From: Vulcaniibacterium gelatinicum
GTDB lineage: Bacteria; Pseudomonadota; Gammaproteobacteria; Xanthomonadales; Xanthomonadaceae
NCBI RefSeq assembly: GCF_008033445.1
Contig: NZ_VNKO01000004.1
Coordinates: forward strand, 116,449-180,448
DNA: 64,000 nt
Direction of reading: 5' to 3'
The first letter of the stretch is position 1, and each line of letters begins with the position of its first letter. The translations under genes and the position numbers were made by a program. Positions 52,188 to 61,157 of this stretch are shown here, in pieces. The notes beneath the pieces were generated by a model. That model was not told the DNA's origin, did not search any database, and worked only from the letters and a program-made list of their open reading frames with translations.

Positions 52188-52193
52188 TAGCGT
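52188..52193 (+). promoter_or_regulatory. Candidate extended -10 promoter for the DUF6116-like gene
   Basis: TGC-TAGCGT fits an extended -10 element (TG one base before the hexamer). A start about 7 bases on would leave a leader of roughly 20 bases before ATG 52219, with GGAG at 52209-52212. No -35 box is clear. It lies in the 159-base divergent gap with the glycine-zipper gene, which shows nothing else. Confidence 0.35.
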
Positions 52194-52218
52194 GCCGCCG
52201 CACGAACCGGAGACGCCG

Positions 52219-52443
52219 ATGGCCCATCCCCTGCTGCTGCCGCTGCTCGAATGGGCGCGCACGCTGCGCTACCCCACCCTGTTCAAGCTGACCGCGCTCG
52301 CCTTCGCGCTCAGCGTGCTGTGGCCGTTCGACCCCATCCCCTTCATCGACGAGCTGGTGCTCGGCCTGGGCACGCTGCTGCTGGCGAACTGGAAGCGGCG
52401 CAAGTCCGGCGGGCCGGCCGGGGACCGCGACGCGAGCCACTGA
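52219..52443 (+). CDS. DUF6116-like small membrane-associated protein
   Basis: A 74-residue protein, MAHPLLLPLLEWARTLRYPT at the N-terminus, then a hydrophobic helix (about 21-38) with WPFDPIPFIDELVLGLGTLL and a basic end (NWKRRKSGG). It matches, from memory, a small family conserved in xanthomonads (DUF6116). No function is known. GGAG precedes the ATG by 6 bases. It lies 3 bases ahead of the TatD-family gene and is probably co-transcribed with it. Confidence 0.75.
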   Translation: MAHPLLLPLLEWARTLRYPTLFKLTALAFALSVLWPFDPIPFIDELVLGLGTLLLANWKRRKSGGPAGDRDASH

Positions 52444-52446
52444 ACG

Positions 52447-53262
52447 ATGCTGGTGGACAGCCATTGCCATCTGGACGCGGCCGAGTTCGACGCCGACCGC
52501 GAGGCCGTGCTGCGCCGTGCGCGGGCCGCCGGCGTGATGCGCCAGATCGTGCCCGCGGTGGAGGCCGCCGGCTGGCCGAAGCTGCGCGCGGTGTGCGCGT
52601 CCGCGCCCGGGCTGTATCCGGCCTACGGCCTGCATCCGGTCGCGCTGCCGGCGCACCGCCCGCAACATCTGGCGGAGCTGCGCGAGTGGATCGAACGCGA
52701 GCGGCCGTGCGCGGTCGGCGAATGCGGCCTGGACTACTTCGTCGAGGCCCTGGACCGCAACGCGCAGCAACGCTGGTTCGAGGCGCAGCTCGCGCTGGCG
52801 CGCGACCACGACCTGCCGGTGATCGTGCACGCGCGGCGCGCGGTGGACGCGGTGATCGCGACCGTGCGCAGGATCGCGGGCACGGCCGCCGACGGCGTGG
52901 TGCGCGGCGTGGTGCACAGCTTCGGCGGCAGCGCCGAGCAGGCGCGGCAGTTGTGGCGGCTCGGGATCCTGGTCGGGCTGGGCGGCCCGGTGACCTACCC
53001 GCGCGCCAACCGGCTGCGCGCGCTCGCGGCGACGATGCCGCTGGAGTTCCTGCTGCTCGAAACCGACGCGCCGGACCAGCCCGACGCCGGCATCCGCGGC
53101 CAGCGCAACGAGCCGGCACGGTTGCCGCAGGTGCTGACGGCGATCGCGGAACTGCGCGGCATGCCCGCCGACGAACTCGCCGCCGTCACCACCCGCAACG
53201 CCGAGCGGCTGTTCCGGTTGCCGCCGGCCGGAACGCTCCCGGCGCCGGCCGCGGCGGGCTGA
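52447..53262 (+). CDS. TatD-family metal-dependent deoxyribonuclease
   Basis: A 271-residue TIM-barrel hydrolase. Metal ligands of the family are all visible: HCH at the N-terminus (VDSHCHLD), E in GECGLDYF, H in VIVHARR, H in VVHSFGG and D in LLETDAP. It is closest to the YjjV/TatD group, which has 3'-5' exonuclease activity and is used in DNA repair or turnover. The exact member is not certain. Start ATG directly after the DUF6116-like gene. Confidence 0.88.
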   Translation: MLVDSHCHLDAAEFDADREAVLRRARAAGVMRQIVPAVEAAGWPKLRAVCASAPGLYPAYGLHPVALPAHRPQHLAELREWIERERPCAVGECGLDYFVEALDRNAQQRWFEAQLALARDHDLPVIVHARRAVDAVIATVRRIAGTAADGVVRGVVHSFGGSAEQARQLWRLGILVGLGGPVTYPRANRLRALAATMPLEFLLLETDAPDQPDAGIRGQRNEPARLPQVLTAIAELRGMPADELAAVTTRNAERLFRLPPAGTLPAPAAAG

Positions 53263-53352
53263 CCAGGCACGCGCGAGGAACCGCGGTTTTGGCGCCACGC
53301 GCGGCGAGCGACTATCCTGCTGCGTTTTCCGCCGTCCGCCCTGCGCCCGCCG

Positions 53353-54579
53353 ATGACCGCCTCAGAACCTGCGCCGCACGATGACAACCCGGTCGCCGGG
53401 CAACCGCACGCCGTGGTCGAGCGCGACGGGGTGCGCTACACCCTGCTCGGCACCGCGCACGTGTCGAAGGCGAGCGTGGACGCGGTGGACGCGGCCATCG
53501 CCAGCGGTCGCTACGATGCGGTGGCGGTGGAACTCGATCCGCAGCGCCTGCAGTCGCTGACCGATCCGGACGCGCTGGCGGGCCTCGACCTGGTCAAGGT
53601 GCTGCGCGAGGGCCGCGCGGCGATGTTCGCGGCCAACCTCGCCCTGGCGGCGTACCAGCGCCGGCTGGCCGAGCAGCTCGGGATCGAGCCCGGCGCGGAG
53701 CTGCGGCGCGCGGCCGAGCTGGCCCGGGCCCGCGGCCTGCCGCTGTACCTGGTGGACCGCGACGTGGGGCTGACCTTCCGCCGCGCCTCGGCGCGGCTGG
53801 GCTGGTGGGGCCGGGCCAAGCTCGGCGGCGGCCTGGTCGCCTCCCTGTTCACCGACGAGGCGGTGGGCGACCACGACATCGAGAAACTCAAGCAGGGCGA
53901 CCTGCTCGAAGCCAGCTTCAGCGAGTTCGCCGCCGACAGCCCGGCGCTGTACGACAGCGTGATCGCCGAGCGCGACCGCTACATGGCCGCGCGCCTGCGT
54001 GAAGCCACCGCCGGCGCCGGCGTGCGCGAGGTGCTGGCGGTGGTCGGCGCCGGTCACCTGCAGGGGCTTGCGCGGCATCTGCGCGAGAGCGGCGAGGCGC
54101 CGGCGCAGGTCCGCGCCGAACTGGAGACGGTGCCGGAAGGCTCGAAGATCCCGTGGTTCACCCTGGCGCTGGCCGCGTTCCTGCTCGGCGGCTTCGCCTG
54201 GGGCGTGTGGCAGGGCGGGCTCGCGGTCGGCGGCGAGCTGATGCTGTACTGGGTGCTGCTCACCGGCACGCTCGGCGCGGTCGGCTGCGCGCTGGCGGGC
54301 GGGCATCCGCTCAGCATCCTGGCCGCGTTCCTCGCCTCGCCGCTCACCCCGCTGCACCCGGCGCTGGCCTCGGGCACGGTCAGCGCGATCGTCGAGGCCT
54401 GGGTGCGCAAGCCGACCTATGCCGACTTCCTGTCCCTGCGCGACGACGTGCAGACCCTGCGCGGCTGGTACCGCAACCGGGTGGCGCGGGTGCTGGTCAA
54501 CTTCTTCCTCACCAGCCTCGGCACCGCGCTCGGGGTGTGGCTGGGCGGGGCCAGGATGCTGGGCCGGCTGCTGGGCTGA
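53353..54579 (+). CDS. TraB/PrgY (TIKI)-family membrane protein
   Basis: A 408-residue protein with an N-terminal TraB domain (YTLLGTAHVSKASVDAVDAA; AVAVELDPQRL; VVGAGHLQGLARHL) and a C-terminal region with three or four membrane helices after about residue 265. The conserved GTAH, E and GAGH residues suggest a metal-dependent hydrolase fold of the TIKI/GumN type. PrgY of Enterococcus is a pheromone-control member, but what the family does in proteobacteria is not settled. Its end faces the RND operon, with a bidirectional hairpin between. Confidence 0.82.
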   Translation: MTASEPAPHDDNPVAGQPHAVVERDGVRYTLLGTAHVSKASVDAVDAAIASGRYDAVAVELDPQRLQSLTDPDALAGLDLVKVLREGRAAMFAANLALAAYQRRLAEQLGIEPGAELRRAAELARARGLPLYLVDRDVGLTFRRASARLGWWGRAKLGGGLVASLFTDEAVGDHDIEKLKQGDLLEASFSEFAADSPALYDSVIAERDRYMAARLREATAGAGVREVLAVVGAGHLQGLARHLRESGEAPAQVRAELETVPEGSKIPWFTLALAAFLLGGFAWGVWQGGLAVGGELMLYWVLLTGTLGAVGCALAGGHPLSILAAFLASPLTPLHPALASGTVSAIVEAWVRKPTYADFLSLRDDVQTLRGWYRNRVARVLVNFFLTSLGTALGVWLGGARMLGRLLG

Positions 54580-54592
54580 AGCCCTTCCGCCG

Positions 54593-54620
54593 CCCCTTCC
54601 CCCGCGAACGGGGGAAGGGG
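54593..54620. terminator. Bidirectional hairpin between traB-like gene and RND operon
   Basis: A perfect 12-bp stem, CCCCTTCCCCCG / CGGGGGAAGGGG, with a CGAA loop, in the 51-base gap between convergent genes. It has no U tract. The C/T-rich and G/A-rich arms are of the same type as the hairpin at 49340-49362, so it is probably a member of a dispersed repeat family used as a terminator. Confidence 0.6.
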
Positions 54621-54630
54621 CCGCGCCGGA

Positions 54631-57600
54631 TCACTCCGCCTTCAACGCCGCCACCGCCGCCGCGGGCACCTCGCGCCGGCCGCGGGCGCGGGCGACCAGG
54701 CGGGTCATGCCGTGGTTGATGTCGTCGAGGATGGCGTAGATGGTCGGCAGGAACAACAGGCTGACCACGGTCGAGAACGCCAGGCCGCCGGCGATCGCGC
54801 GCGCCATCGGGTAGTACGGCGGGCCGTCGCCGCCGATCTGCGTGTTCGACAGCGCGATCGGCACCATCGCCAGGATCGCCGTGCCCATCGTCATCAGGAT
54901 CGGGCGCAGGCGCTCGCGGCCGCCGGCCACCAGCGCCTCGGTGCGGTCCATGCCGCGCCGGCGCAGGTTGTTGATGTGCTCGATCATCACGATGCCGTTG
55001 TTCACCACCACGCCCATCAGCACCAGGATGCCGATGAACGACATGATGTTGAACACGGTGCCGGTGAGCGCGAACAGCCAGAACACGCCCAAGATCGAGA
55101 ACAGCACGCCGCTCATGATCGCGGCCGGGAACAGCATGGACTCGAACACCGCCGCCATCACCACGTAGATCATCACCAGCGCCAGCAGCAGGTTGAACAG
55201 CATCTGCTGCATCGCCTCGTCGTCCTCCTGGAACGCGCCCTCGAAGGTGTAGGAGTACCCCGGCGGCAGGGTCAGCGAGGACATCACCTGCTCCATCGCC
55301 TTGCGCGCCTCGGGCACGGTGACCTTGTCGGCGAGGTTGGCGCGGATCGCGATGGTGGTCTGGCGGTTGGTGCGCTGGATCTCGGTGGCCGCCGGGCGCA
55401 CCGACACGTCCACCAGGCTCAGCAGCGGCACGCTGCGCCCGTCGGGCGAGCGCACGGTGAACGAGGCCAGGTCCTCGGCGCCGAAGCCTTCCGCGCCGGC
55501 GAAGCGGATCCACACCGGCACCTCCGTGTCGCCGCGGCGGAACTCGCGCAACGGTGCGCCGCGCAGGGCGATGCCGACGAAGCTCGCCACCTGCTCGGCG
55601 CTGAAGCCGAACGCGGCGGCCCGCTCGCGGTCCACGCGCACGGCCAGCTCGCTGTTGCGGTCGCCCACGTCCACGCGCACGTCGCGCAGCTCCTTGCGCC
55701 GCGCCAGGATCGGCACCGTGGCCTCCGCGATCTCGAGCAGGGCCTCGGCCGAGTCGCCGACCAGCTGCACCTGCACGCCCTGTCCGCCCTCGCCGCCCGG
55801 GCCGCCGCGGTTGCCGATGCCGATGTTGGCCCGCGCCGATTTCGGCAGCTCCTTGCGCAGCGCCTCGACCAGGCGGTTGGTCTCGGCGATGTCGGTGGTG
55901 TCGAACTTGAGCATGGTGCCGGCCCAGCCCTGCTCGCTGAAGAACGAGTAGATCTGGGTGATCCGGTACTTGGCGCGGTTGCGCTCGAGGAACTGCTCGA
56001 TGCGCCCCACCTCGTCCGAGATCTGCTCCTTGGTGTAGGCGCCCTTCCACTGGTAGTAGACCTCGGTCTCGCCGCCCGCCTCCTCGTTGAACATGTCGAA
56101 CTTGGTGAACTTCATCGGCACCAGGCTCACCACGATGATCAGCAGGATGCCGAGCACGCTCCAGCCGCGGTGGCGCAGGGTCCAGGCCAGGAAGTCGCCG
56201 TAGCGCCGCTGCAGCCGGCTGATCGCGCTGCGCTCGTCGCGCACCGCCGGCGGGGTCTTCATCCGCGCCGCGGCCATGGGGATCAGGCTGACCGCGACCA
56301 GCCACGAAGCCAGCAGCGAGATCGAGATCGTGATCGCGATCTGGGCCATGAAGATGCTGATCTGGTTGGTCTCGCCGAACAGGTTGGGCACGAACACGAT
56401 GCAGTGGCACAGCGTGCCCGCCGACAGCGCGATGGACACGTGCCTGGTGCCCACGATCGCGGCGCGGAACGGCTGCCCGGGGTACTTCTCCTGCTCCTGG
56501 TAGATGCTCTCGACCACGACCACGGCGTTGTCCACCAGCATGCCGATCGCCAGCAGCAGGCCCATCATGGTCAGGATGTTGAGCGTCACGCCGGCGAAGT
56601 ACATGAAGCCGAGCGTGATCACGAAGCAGATCGGGATCGCCAGCGACACCATCAGGGTCGAGGGCCAGTGGCGCAGGAAGAAGTACAGGACGATCACCGA
56701 CAGCACCAGGCCGATCAGCCCCGCCTCGGCCAGTTCCTTGAGCGAGCTGGTCACGCCCTCGCCCTGGTCTTCGATGATGTTGACCTCGATGTCGCGCAGC
56801 TCCGGCGCCTGGCGGATCTGGTCCACCTCCTCCAGCGCGCGCCTGGCCACGTCCACCAGGTTGGCGTTGCGCTCCTTGAAGATGTCCAGGCCGACCGCCG
56901 GCTTGCCGTCCAGGCGCCGGCCATAGTCCATGCGCTGCGGCTTGAACCGCACATCGGCCACGTCGCGCAGGCGCAGGCCGTTGTCGCCGATCACCAGTTC
57001 GCGCAGCTCGTCCAGGTCGCGCAGCTCGCCGACCGGCTGCACCCGCAGGCGCTGGCCGTCGGCGTCGATCAGCCCGGCCGAGACCGAGAAGTTGACCGAG
57101 CGCAGGCGCTGGGCGAGGTCGTTGAGGGCGATGCCGTGGGCCTCGATCCGGTCCGGGTCCACCGCGATCTCGACCTCGTTCGGCGGCGCGCCCGACACGT
57201 CCACCCGAGCCACGCCCGGCAGGCGCTCGATGCGGCGCTTGAACTCGCGGTCGATCAGGTCGTAGGCGCGGGTCAGGTCGAGGGTCTTGCTCGCCAGGCG
57301 CACCTTCAGCACCGGCTGGTCGCTGGTGGAGAACTTGAGCACGAAGTAGCGCTGCAGGTCCTCCGGCAGCTCCGAGCGGATCGCGTCTATGCGCTCGCGC
57401 GCCTCGCTGGCGGCGATCTCCACGTCGCGGTCCCAGTCCGAGAACTGGACGAAGATGTTGGCGCCGTCCGAGCGCGCGCTGGCGTCAATGCGCTTGATCC
57501 CGGTGAGCGTGGACAGCGCCTCCTCGATCGGGCGCACCACGGTGCGCTCGACTTCCTCCGGCGTGGAGCCGGTGTACGGCACCTGCACCATGATGAACGG

Positions 57601-57726
57601 CGGCGAGACCTCCGGGAACATCTCCAGCGGCAGGCGCAGGGCCGCGATCAGGCCGACCACGAACAACGACACGAACAGCATCGTGGTCGTGACCGGCCGC
57701 CTCAGGCTGAGTTCGGCGACGCTCAT
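54631..57726 (-). CDS. RND efflux permease (second of tandem pair)
   Basis: A 1031-residue inner-membrane pump of the AcrB/HAE superfamily with 12 helices and two large periplasmic loops. It begins MSVAELSLRRPVTTTMLFVS. The proton-relay helix reads AIGMLVDNAVVVVESI, that is D followed by N where AcrB has two aspartates; SwrC-like members share this variation. Its ATG overlaps the stop of the other permease (ATGA). It needs the adaptor at 61154-62302 and an outer-membrane channel encoded elsewhere. Substrates cannot be told. Confidence 0.92.
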   Translation of the reverse strand: MSVAELSLRRPVTTTMLFVSLFVVGLIAALRLPLEMFPEVSPPFIMVQVPYTGSTPEEVERTVVRPIEEALSTLTGIKRIDASARSDGANIFVQFSDWDRDVEIAASEARERIDAIRSELPEDLQRYFVLKFSTSDQPVLKVRLASKTLDLTRAYDLIDREFKRRIERLPGVARVDVSGAPPNEVEIAVDPDRIEAHGIALNDLAQRLRSVNFSVSAGLIDADGQRLRVQPVGELRDLDELRELVIGDNGLRLRDVADVRFKPQRMDYGRRLDGKPAVGLDIFKERNANLVDVARRALEEVDQIRQAPELRDIEVNIIEDQGEGVTSSLKELAEAGLIGLVLSVIVLYFFLRHWPSTLMVSLAIPICFVITLGFMYFAGVTLNILTMMGLLLAIGMLVDNAVVVVESIYQEQEKYPGQPFRAAIVGTRHVSIALSAGTLCHCIVFVPNLFGETNQISIFMAQIAITISISLLASWLVAVSLIPMAAARMKTPPAVRDERSAISRLQRRYGDFLAWTLRHRGWSVLGILLIIVVSLVPMKFTKFDMFNEEAGGETEVYYQWKGAYTKEQISDEVGRIEQFLERNRAKYRITQIYSFFSEQGWAGTMLKFDTTDIAETNRLVEALRKELPKSARANIGIGNRGGPGGEGGQGVQVQLVGDSAEALLEIAEATVPILARRKELRDVRVDVGDRNSELAVRVDRERAAAFGFSAEQVASFVGIALRGAPLREFRRGDTEVPVWIRFAGAEGFGAEDLASFTVRSPDGRSVPLLSLVDVSVRPAATEIQRTNRQTTIAIRANLADKVTVPEARKAMEQVMSSLTLPPGYSYTFEGAFQEDDEAMQQMLFNLLLALVMIYVVMAAVFESMLFPAAIMSGVLFSILGVFWLFALTGTVFNIMSFIGILVLMGVVVNNGIVMIEHINNLRRRGMDRTEALVAGGRERLRPILMTMGTAILAMVPIALSNTQIGGDGPPYYPMARAIAGGLAFSTVVSLLFLPTIYAILDDINHGMTRLVARARGRREVPAAAVAALKAE

Positions 57727-60700
57727 GCCGGTTCGCCCTCCGGTTCACCGCCGGCGCGCGCGGCCTCGGCGGCGGCGCGGTTGCGGCGCCCGCGCTCGGC
57801 GTACCAGGCGTCGGCGCGGCGGTCGAGCAGGTCGTAGACCACCGGGATCACCACCAGGGTCAGCAGGGTGGACACGGTCAGGCCGCCGATCACGGTCAGC
57901 GCCATCGGCGCGCGCACCTCGGCGCCCTCGCCCGCGCCGATCGCCAGCGGCGCGAAGCCGAACAGGGTGCACAGCGTGGTCATCATGATCGGGCGCAGGC
58001 GCGAGCGCGCGCCCTCGACCAGCGCCTCGCGCTTGGGCACGCCCTCCTCGCGCAGCTGGTTCACCTTGTCTATCAGGATGATCGCGTTCTTGACCACGAT
58101 GCCGACCAGCAGGATCAGGCCGATGAACACCACCACCGACACCGGCGAGCCCGACAGCAGCAGCGCCAGCACCGCGCCGACCATGGCCAGCGGGATGGTG
58201 AACAGGATCACGAACGGGTGCAGCAGCGACTCGAACTGCGAGGCCATCACCAGGTAGACCAGGAACACGGCCAGGCCGAAGGCGAACAGCAGCGAGGCCA
58301 CCGACTGCGCCAGTTCCTCGCCCTGGCCGCCGATGTGCATGCGCACGCCGGTGCCGAGCGGGTTCTCCTCGACGATGCGCTGCACTTCCTGCACCGCGGT
58401 GCCGAGGTCAATGCCGCGCAGGTTGGCCGAGACGATCGCCACCCGCACCTGGTCGGCGCGGTGGATCTCGCTCGGGCCGGTGGTCGCCACCACGTCGGCC
58501 ACTGCGTCCAGCGTCACCGGACGGTCGCTGCCGGGGTTGACGATCAGGCGGCGAATGTCCTCGACCGAGGAGCGATCGGACTCGCGCGCGCGCACCAGCA
58601 CGTCGATCTTGCGGTCGCGGAAGCTGTAGCGGGTGGCGACCTCGCCGCGCACCTTGCGCACGATCTGGTCGGCGATCTGGCGCGTGGTCAGGCCGAGCGC
58701 CGCGGCGCGCTGCTGGTCGAAACGGATCTGGATCTCGGGGAAGCCCTCCTCGACCGTGGACTTCACATCGGCATAGTGCGGGTTCTGGCGCAGCAACGCG
58801 GCGAGCCTGCGCCCGGCGGTTTCGATCTCGGCCAGGTCCTGCCCGCGCAGTTCGACTTCGAGCGGAGTCGAGAACGAGAACAGCTCGGGGCGGCTGAAGT
58901 CCACCTCGGCGCCGGCCACGCCCTGCATCGCGCCGCGCAGGGTCTCGGTCAGCGCGGCCTCGGTCCCGGCGCTGCCGCCGTCGGCCATCACCACCGTGAG
59001 CTTGGCGATGTTCTCGCCGGACTCGGTCGGGTTGGCGTCCAGGCGCGTACCGCTGCCACTCACGCCGTAGAGCGCGTGCAGGCCGGGCTCGTCGGCGTGA
59101 CGGCGCTGCAGTTCGCGCACTACCGCGTCGGTCTCGCGCAGTGGCGTGCCGGGCGGCAGCTTCACCGTCATCTCGAAGCGGTCCTGCGCCAGCTGCGGGA
59201 TCAGGTCGGCGCCGAGCAGCGGGATCGCGGCCAGGGTCAGGGCGAAGGCGAGCGCGGCGCTGCCGAGCACCAGCGCCGGCCGCTGCAGCGCGGCCGGGAG
59301 CAGGCGCAGGTAGCCCCGCTCGGCGCGGTGGTAGGGCGACATCGCCAGGTCGCTGGCCTTGCGCATGACCGGCGCGACCAGGCGCACCGCGACGCGCCAG
59401 GCCCGCACCGCCAGCCAGGCCGCGCCGAACACCAGGCCGCGCACGGTCGCGCCGATGCCGTGGCCGGTGGCCGCGAGCGGCTTCTGCCAGCGCTTGTCCG
59501 GCTGCCAGCGCGGATGCGGCGGCTCCTCCGGGAACGCCATCGGCGCCCGGCCCTTGAGCGAGGACAGCATCGGTATCAGGGTCATCGCCACCACCAGCGA
59601 GATCGCGATCGCGATCGCCACGGTCAGCGCCTGGTCGCGGAACAGCTGGCCCGCGATGCCCTCGACGAACACCAGCGGCAGGAACACCGCGATCGTGGTC
59701 AGGGTCGAGGCCACCACCGCCATGCTCACCTCGCGGGTGCCGGCGATCGCCGCCTCCAGGATGCCCAGTCCGCGTTCGCGCGCCTTGGCGATGGACTCGA
59801 GCACCACGATCGAGTCGTCCACCACCAGGCCCGTGGCCAGCGCCAGGCCGCCCAGCGACATCACGTTCAGGCTCAGCCCGAGCTGGCCCATGAAGAAGAA
59901 CGTGGCCACGATCGAGACCGGCAGCGACAGCGAGATCACGAACGTGCTCCAGCCATCGCGCAGGAACAGGAAGATGATCAGGATCGCGAGCAGGCCGCCC
60001 TCGATCGCGGCCTTCTGCACCTCGCGGATCGAGCTGCGGATGAACACCGACTGGTCGTCGATGGTGGTCAGCTCGGCGTCCGGCGGCAACTGCGACTTCA
60101 GGTCCTCCAGCCGCTTCTTCACCGCGTCGGCCGCGGCCACGGTGTTGGCGTCGCCCTCCTTGTAGATGGCAAGCTCCACCGCCTCCTCGCCGCCGAGGCG
60201 GATGATCGCCTCGCGCTCCTTGTGCCCCTGGCGCACTTCGGCGATGTCGCGCAGGTAGACCGGGGTGAGGCCCGCACCGGGCACGGCCGCGCCGTCACCG
60301 GCCTGGCCCGCGGCAGCGCGGTTGCCGCCGGCAGTGCCGTCCGCCCCGCCGTTGCCGTTGGCGCCGGCCGTCGCGCCGGCGATATTGGCGATGAACAGGT
60401 CGCGGATCTCGTCCACCGCCGCGAACTGGTTCACGGTGCGCACCAGGTAACGCTGCGTGCCCTCCTCCAGCCGGCCGCCGGAGACGTTGACGTTCTCCTG
60501 CCGCAGGCGGTTGATCACGGTGTCGATGGACAGGCCGAGCTGGGCAACCTTCTGCTGGTCGATGTCCACCTGGATCTCGTCCTCCAGGCCACCGGACACC
60601 TTCACCGCGGCCACGCCCTCGACCGGTTCGAGCTTCTTCTTCAGGTCCTCGTCGGCGTAGCGGCGCAGGGCCTTCAGCGCCGCCAGCGGATCGGCGACGC

Positions 60701-61157
60701 CCGCCTTGGCCGACAGCACCAGGCGCATGATCGGCTCGGTGCTGGGATTGAAGCGCAGCAGCACCGGCGCCTTGGCCTCGAGCGGCAGCTGCAGCACCTC
60801 CAGCTTGTCGCGCACCTCCAGGCTCGCCTGGTCCATGTCGGTGCCCCAGGCGAACTCGAGCACCACGTCGCTCTGCCCCGTGCGCGAGACCGACTTCAGC
60901 TTGCGCAGGTTCTTGACCACGCCGACCGCTTCCTCGACCGGCTCGGTGATCAGGGTCTCGATCTCGGCCGGCGCCGCGCCCGCGTACTCGGTGCGCACCG
61001 TCAGCGTGGGATAGCTGAGGTCGGGCAGCAGGTTGACCTTGAGGTCGCGCAGCGCGATCAGCCCGAACAGCACGAAGGTGAGGGTGACCATGGCGATGGT
61101 CACCCGGCGGCGGGTCGAGAACTCGACCAGGCCGCCGCCGCTGGGGAATGGTTTCAT
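57723..61157 (-). CDS. RND efflux permease (first of tandem pair)
   Basis: A 1144-residue RND pump with the full double-aspartate relay (LATGLVVDDSIVVLESIA). It is longer than the usual 1030-1050 because of two inserts. One is a Gly/Ala/Asn-rich stretch of some 35 residues in the first periplasmic loop (about 260-296). The other is a linker of about 70 residues rich in Pro, Trp and Arg between helices 6 and 7 (after SSLKGRAPMAF). The start ATG overlaps the adaptor stop (ATGA). It shares the MdtBC-like layout of two permeases per adaptor. Confidence 0.92.
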   Translation of the reverse strand: MKPFPSGGGLVEFSTRRRVTIAMVTLTFVLFGLIALRDLKVNLLPDLSYPTLTVRTEYAGAAPAEIETLITEPVEEAVGVVKNLRKLKSVSRTGQSDVVLEFAWGTDMDQASLEVRDKLEVLQLPLEAKAPVLLRFNPSTEPIMRLVLSAKAGVADPLAALKALRRYADEDLKKKLEPVEGVAAVKVSGGLEDEIQVDIDQQKVAQLGLSIDTVINRLRQENVNVSGGRLEEGTQRYLVRTVNQFAAVDEIRDLFIANIAGATAGANGNGGADGTAGGNRAAAGQAGDGAAVPGAGLTPVYLRDIAEVRQGHKEREAIIRLGGEEAVELAIYKEGDANTVAAADAVKKRLEDLKSQLPPDAELTTIDDQSVFIRSSIREVQKAAIEGGLLAILIIFLFLRDGWSTFVISLSLPVSIVATFFFMGQLGLSLNVMSLGGLALATGLVVDDSIVVLESIAKARERGLGILEAAIAGTREVSMAVVASTLTTIAVFLPLVFVEGIAGQLFRDQALTVAIAIAISLVVAMTLIPMLSSLKGRAPMAFPEEPPHPRWQPDKRWQKPLAATGHGIGATVRGLVFGAAWLAVRAWRVAVRLVAPVMRKASDLAMSPYHRAERGYLRLLPAALQRPALVLGSAALAFALTLAAIPLLGADLIPQLAQDRFEMTVKLPPGTPLRETDAVVRELQRRHADEPGLHALYGVSGSGTRLDANPTESGENIAKLTVVMADGGSAGTEAALTETLRGAMQGVAGAEVDFSRPELFSFSTPLEVELRGQDLAEIETAGRRLAALLRQNPHYADVKSTVEEGFPEIQIRFDQQRAAALGLTTRQIADQIVRKVRGEVATRYSFRDRKIDVLVRARESDRSSVEDIRRLIVNPGSDRPVTLDAVADVVATTGPSEIHRADQVRVAIVSANLRGIDLGTAVQEVQRIVEENPLGTGVRMHIGGQGEELAQSVASLLFAFGLAVFLVYLVMASQFESLLHPFVILFTIPLAMVGAVLALLLSGSPVSVVVFIGLILLVGIVVKNAIILIDKVNQLREEGVPKREALVEGARSRLRPIMMTTLCTLFGFAPLAIGAGEGAEVRAPMALTVIGGLTVSTLLTLVVIPVVYDLLDRRADAWYAERGRRNRAAAEAARAGGEPEGEPA

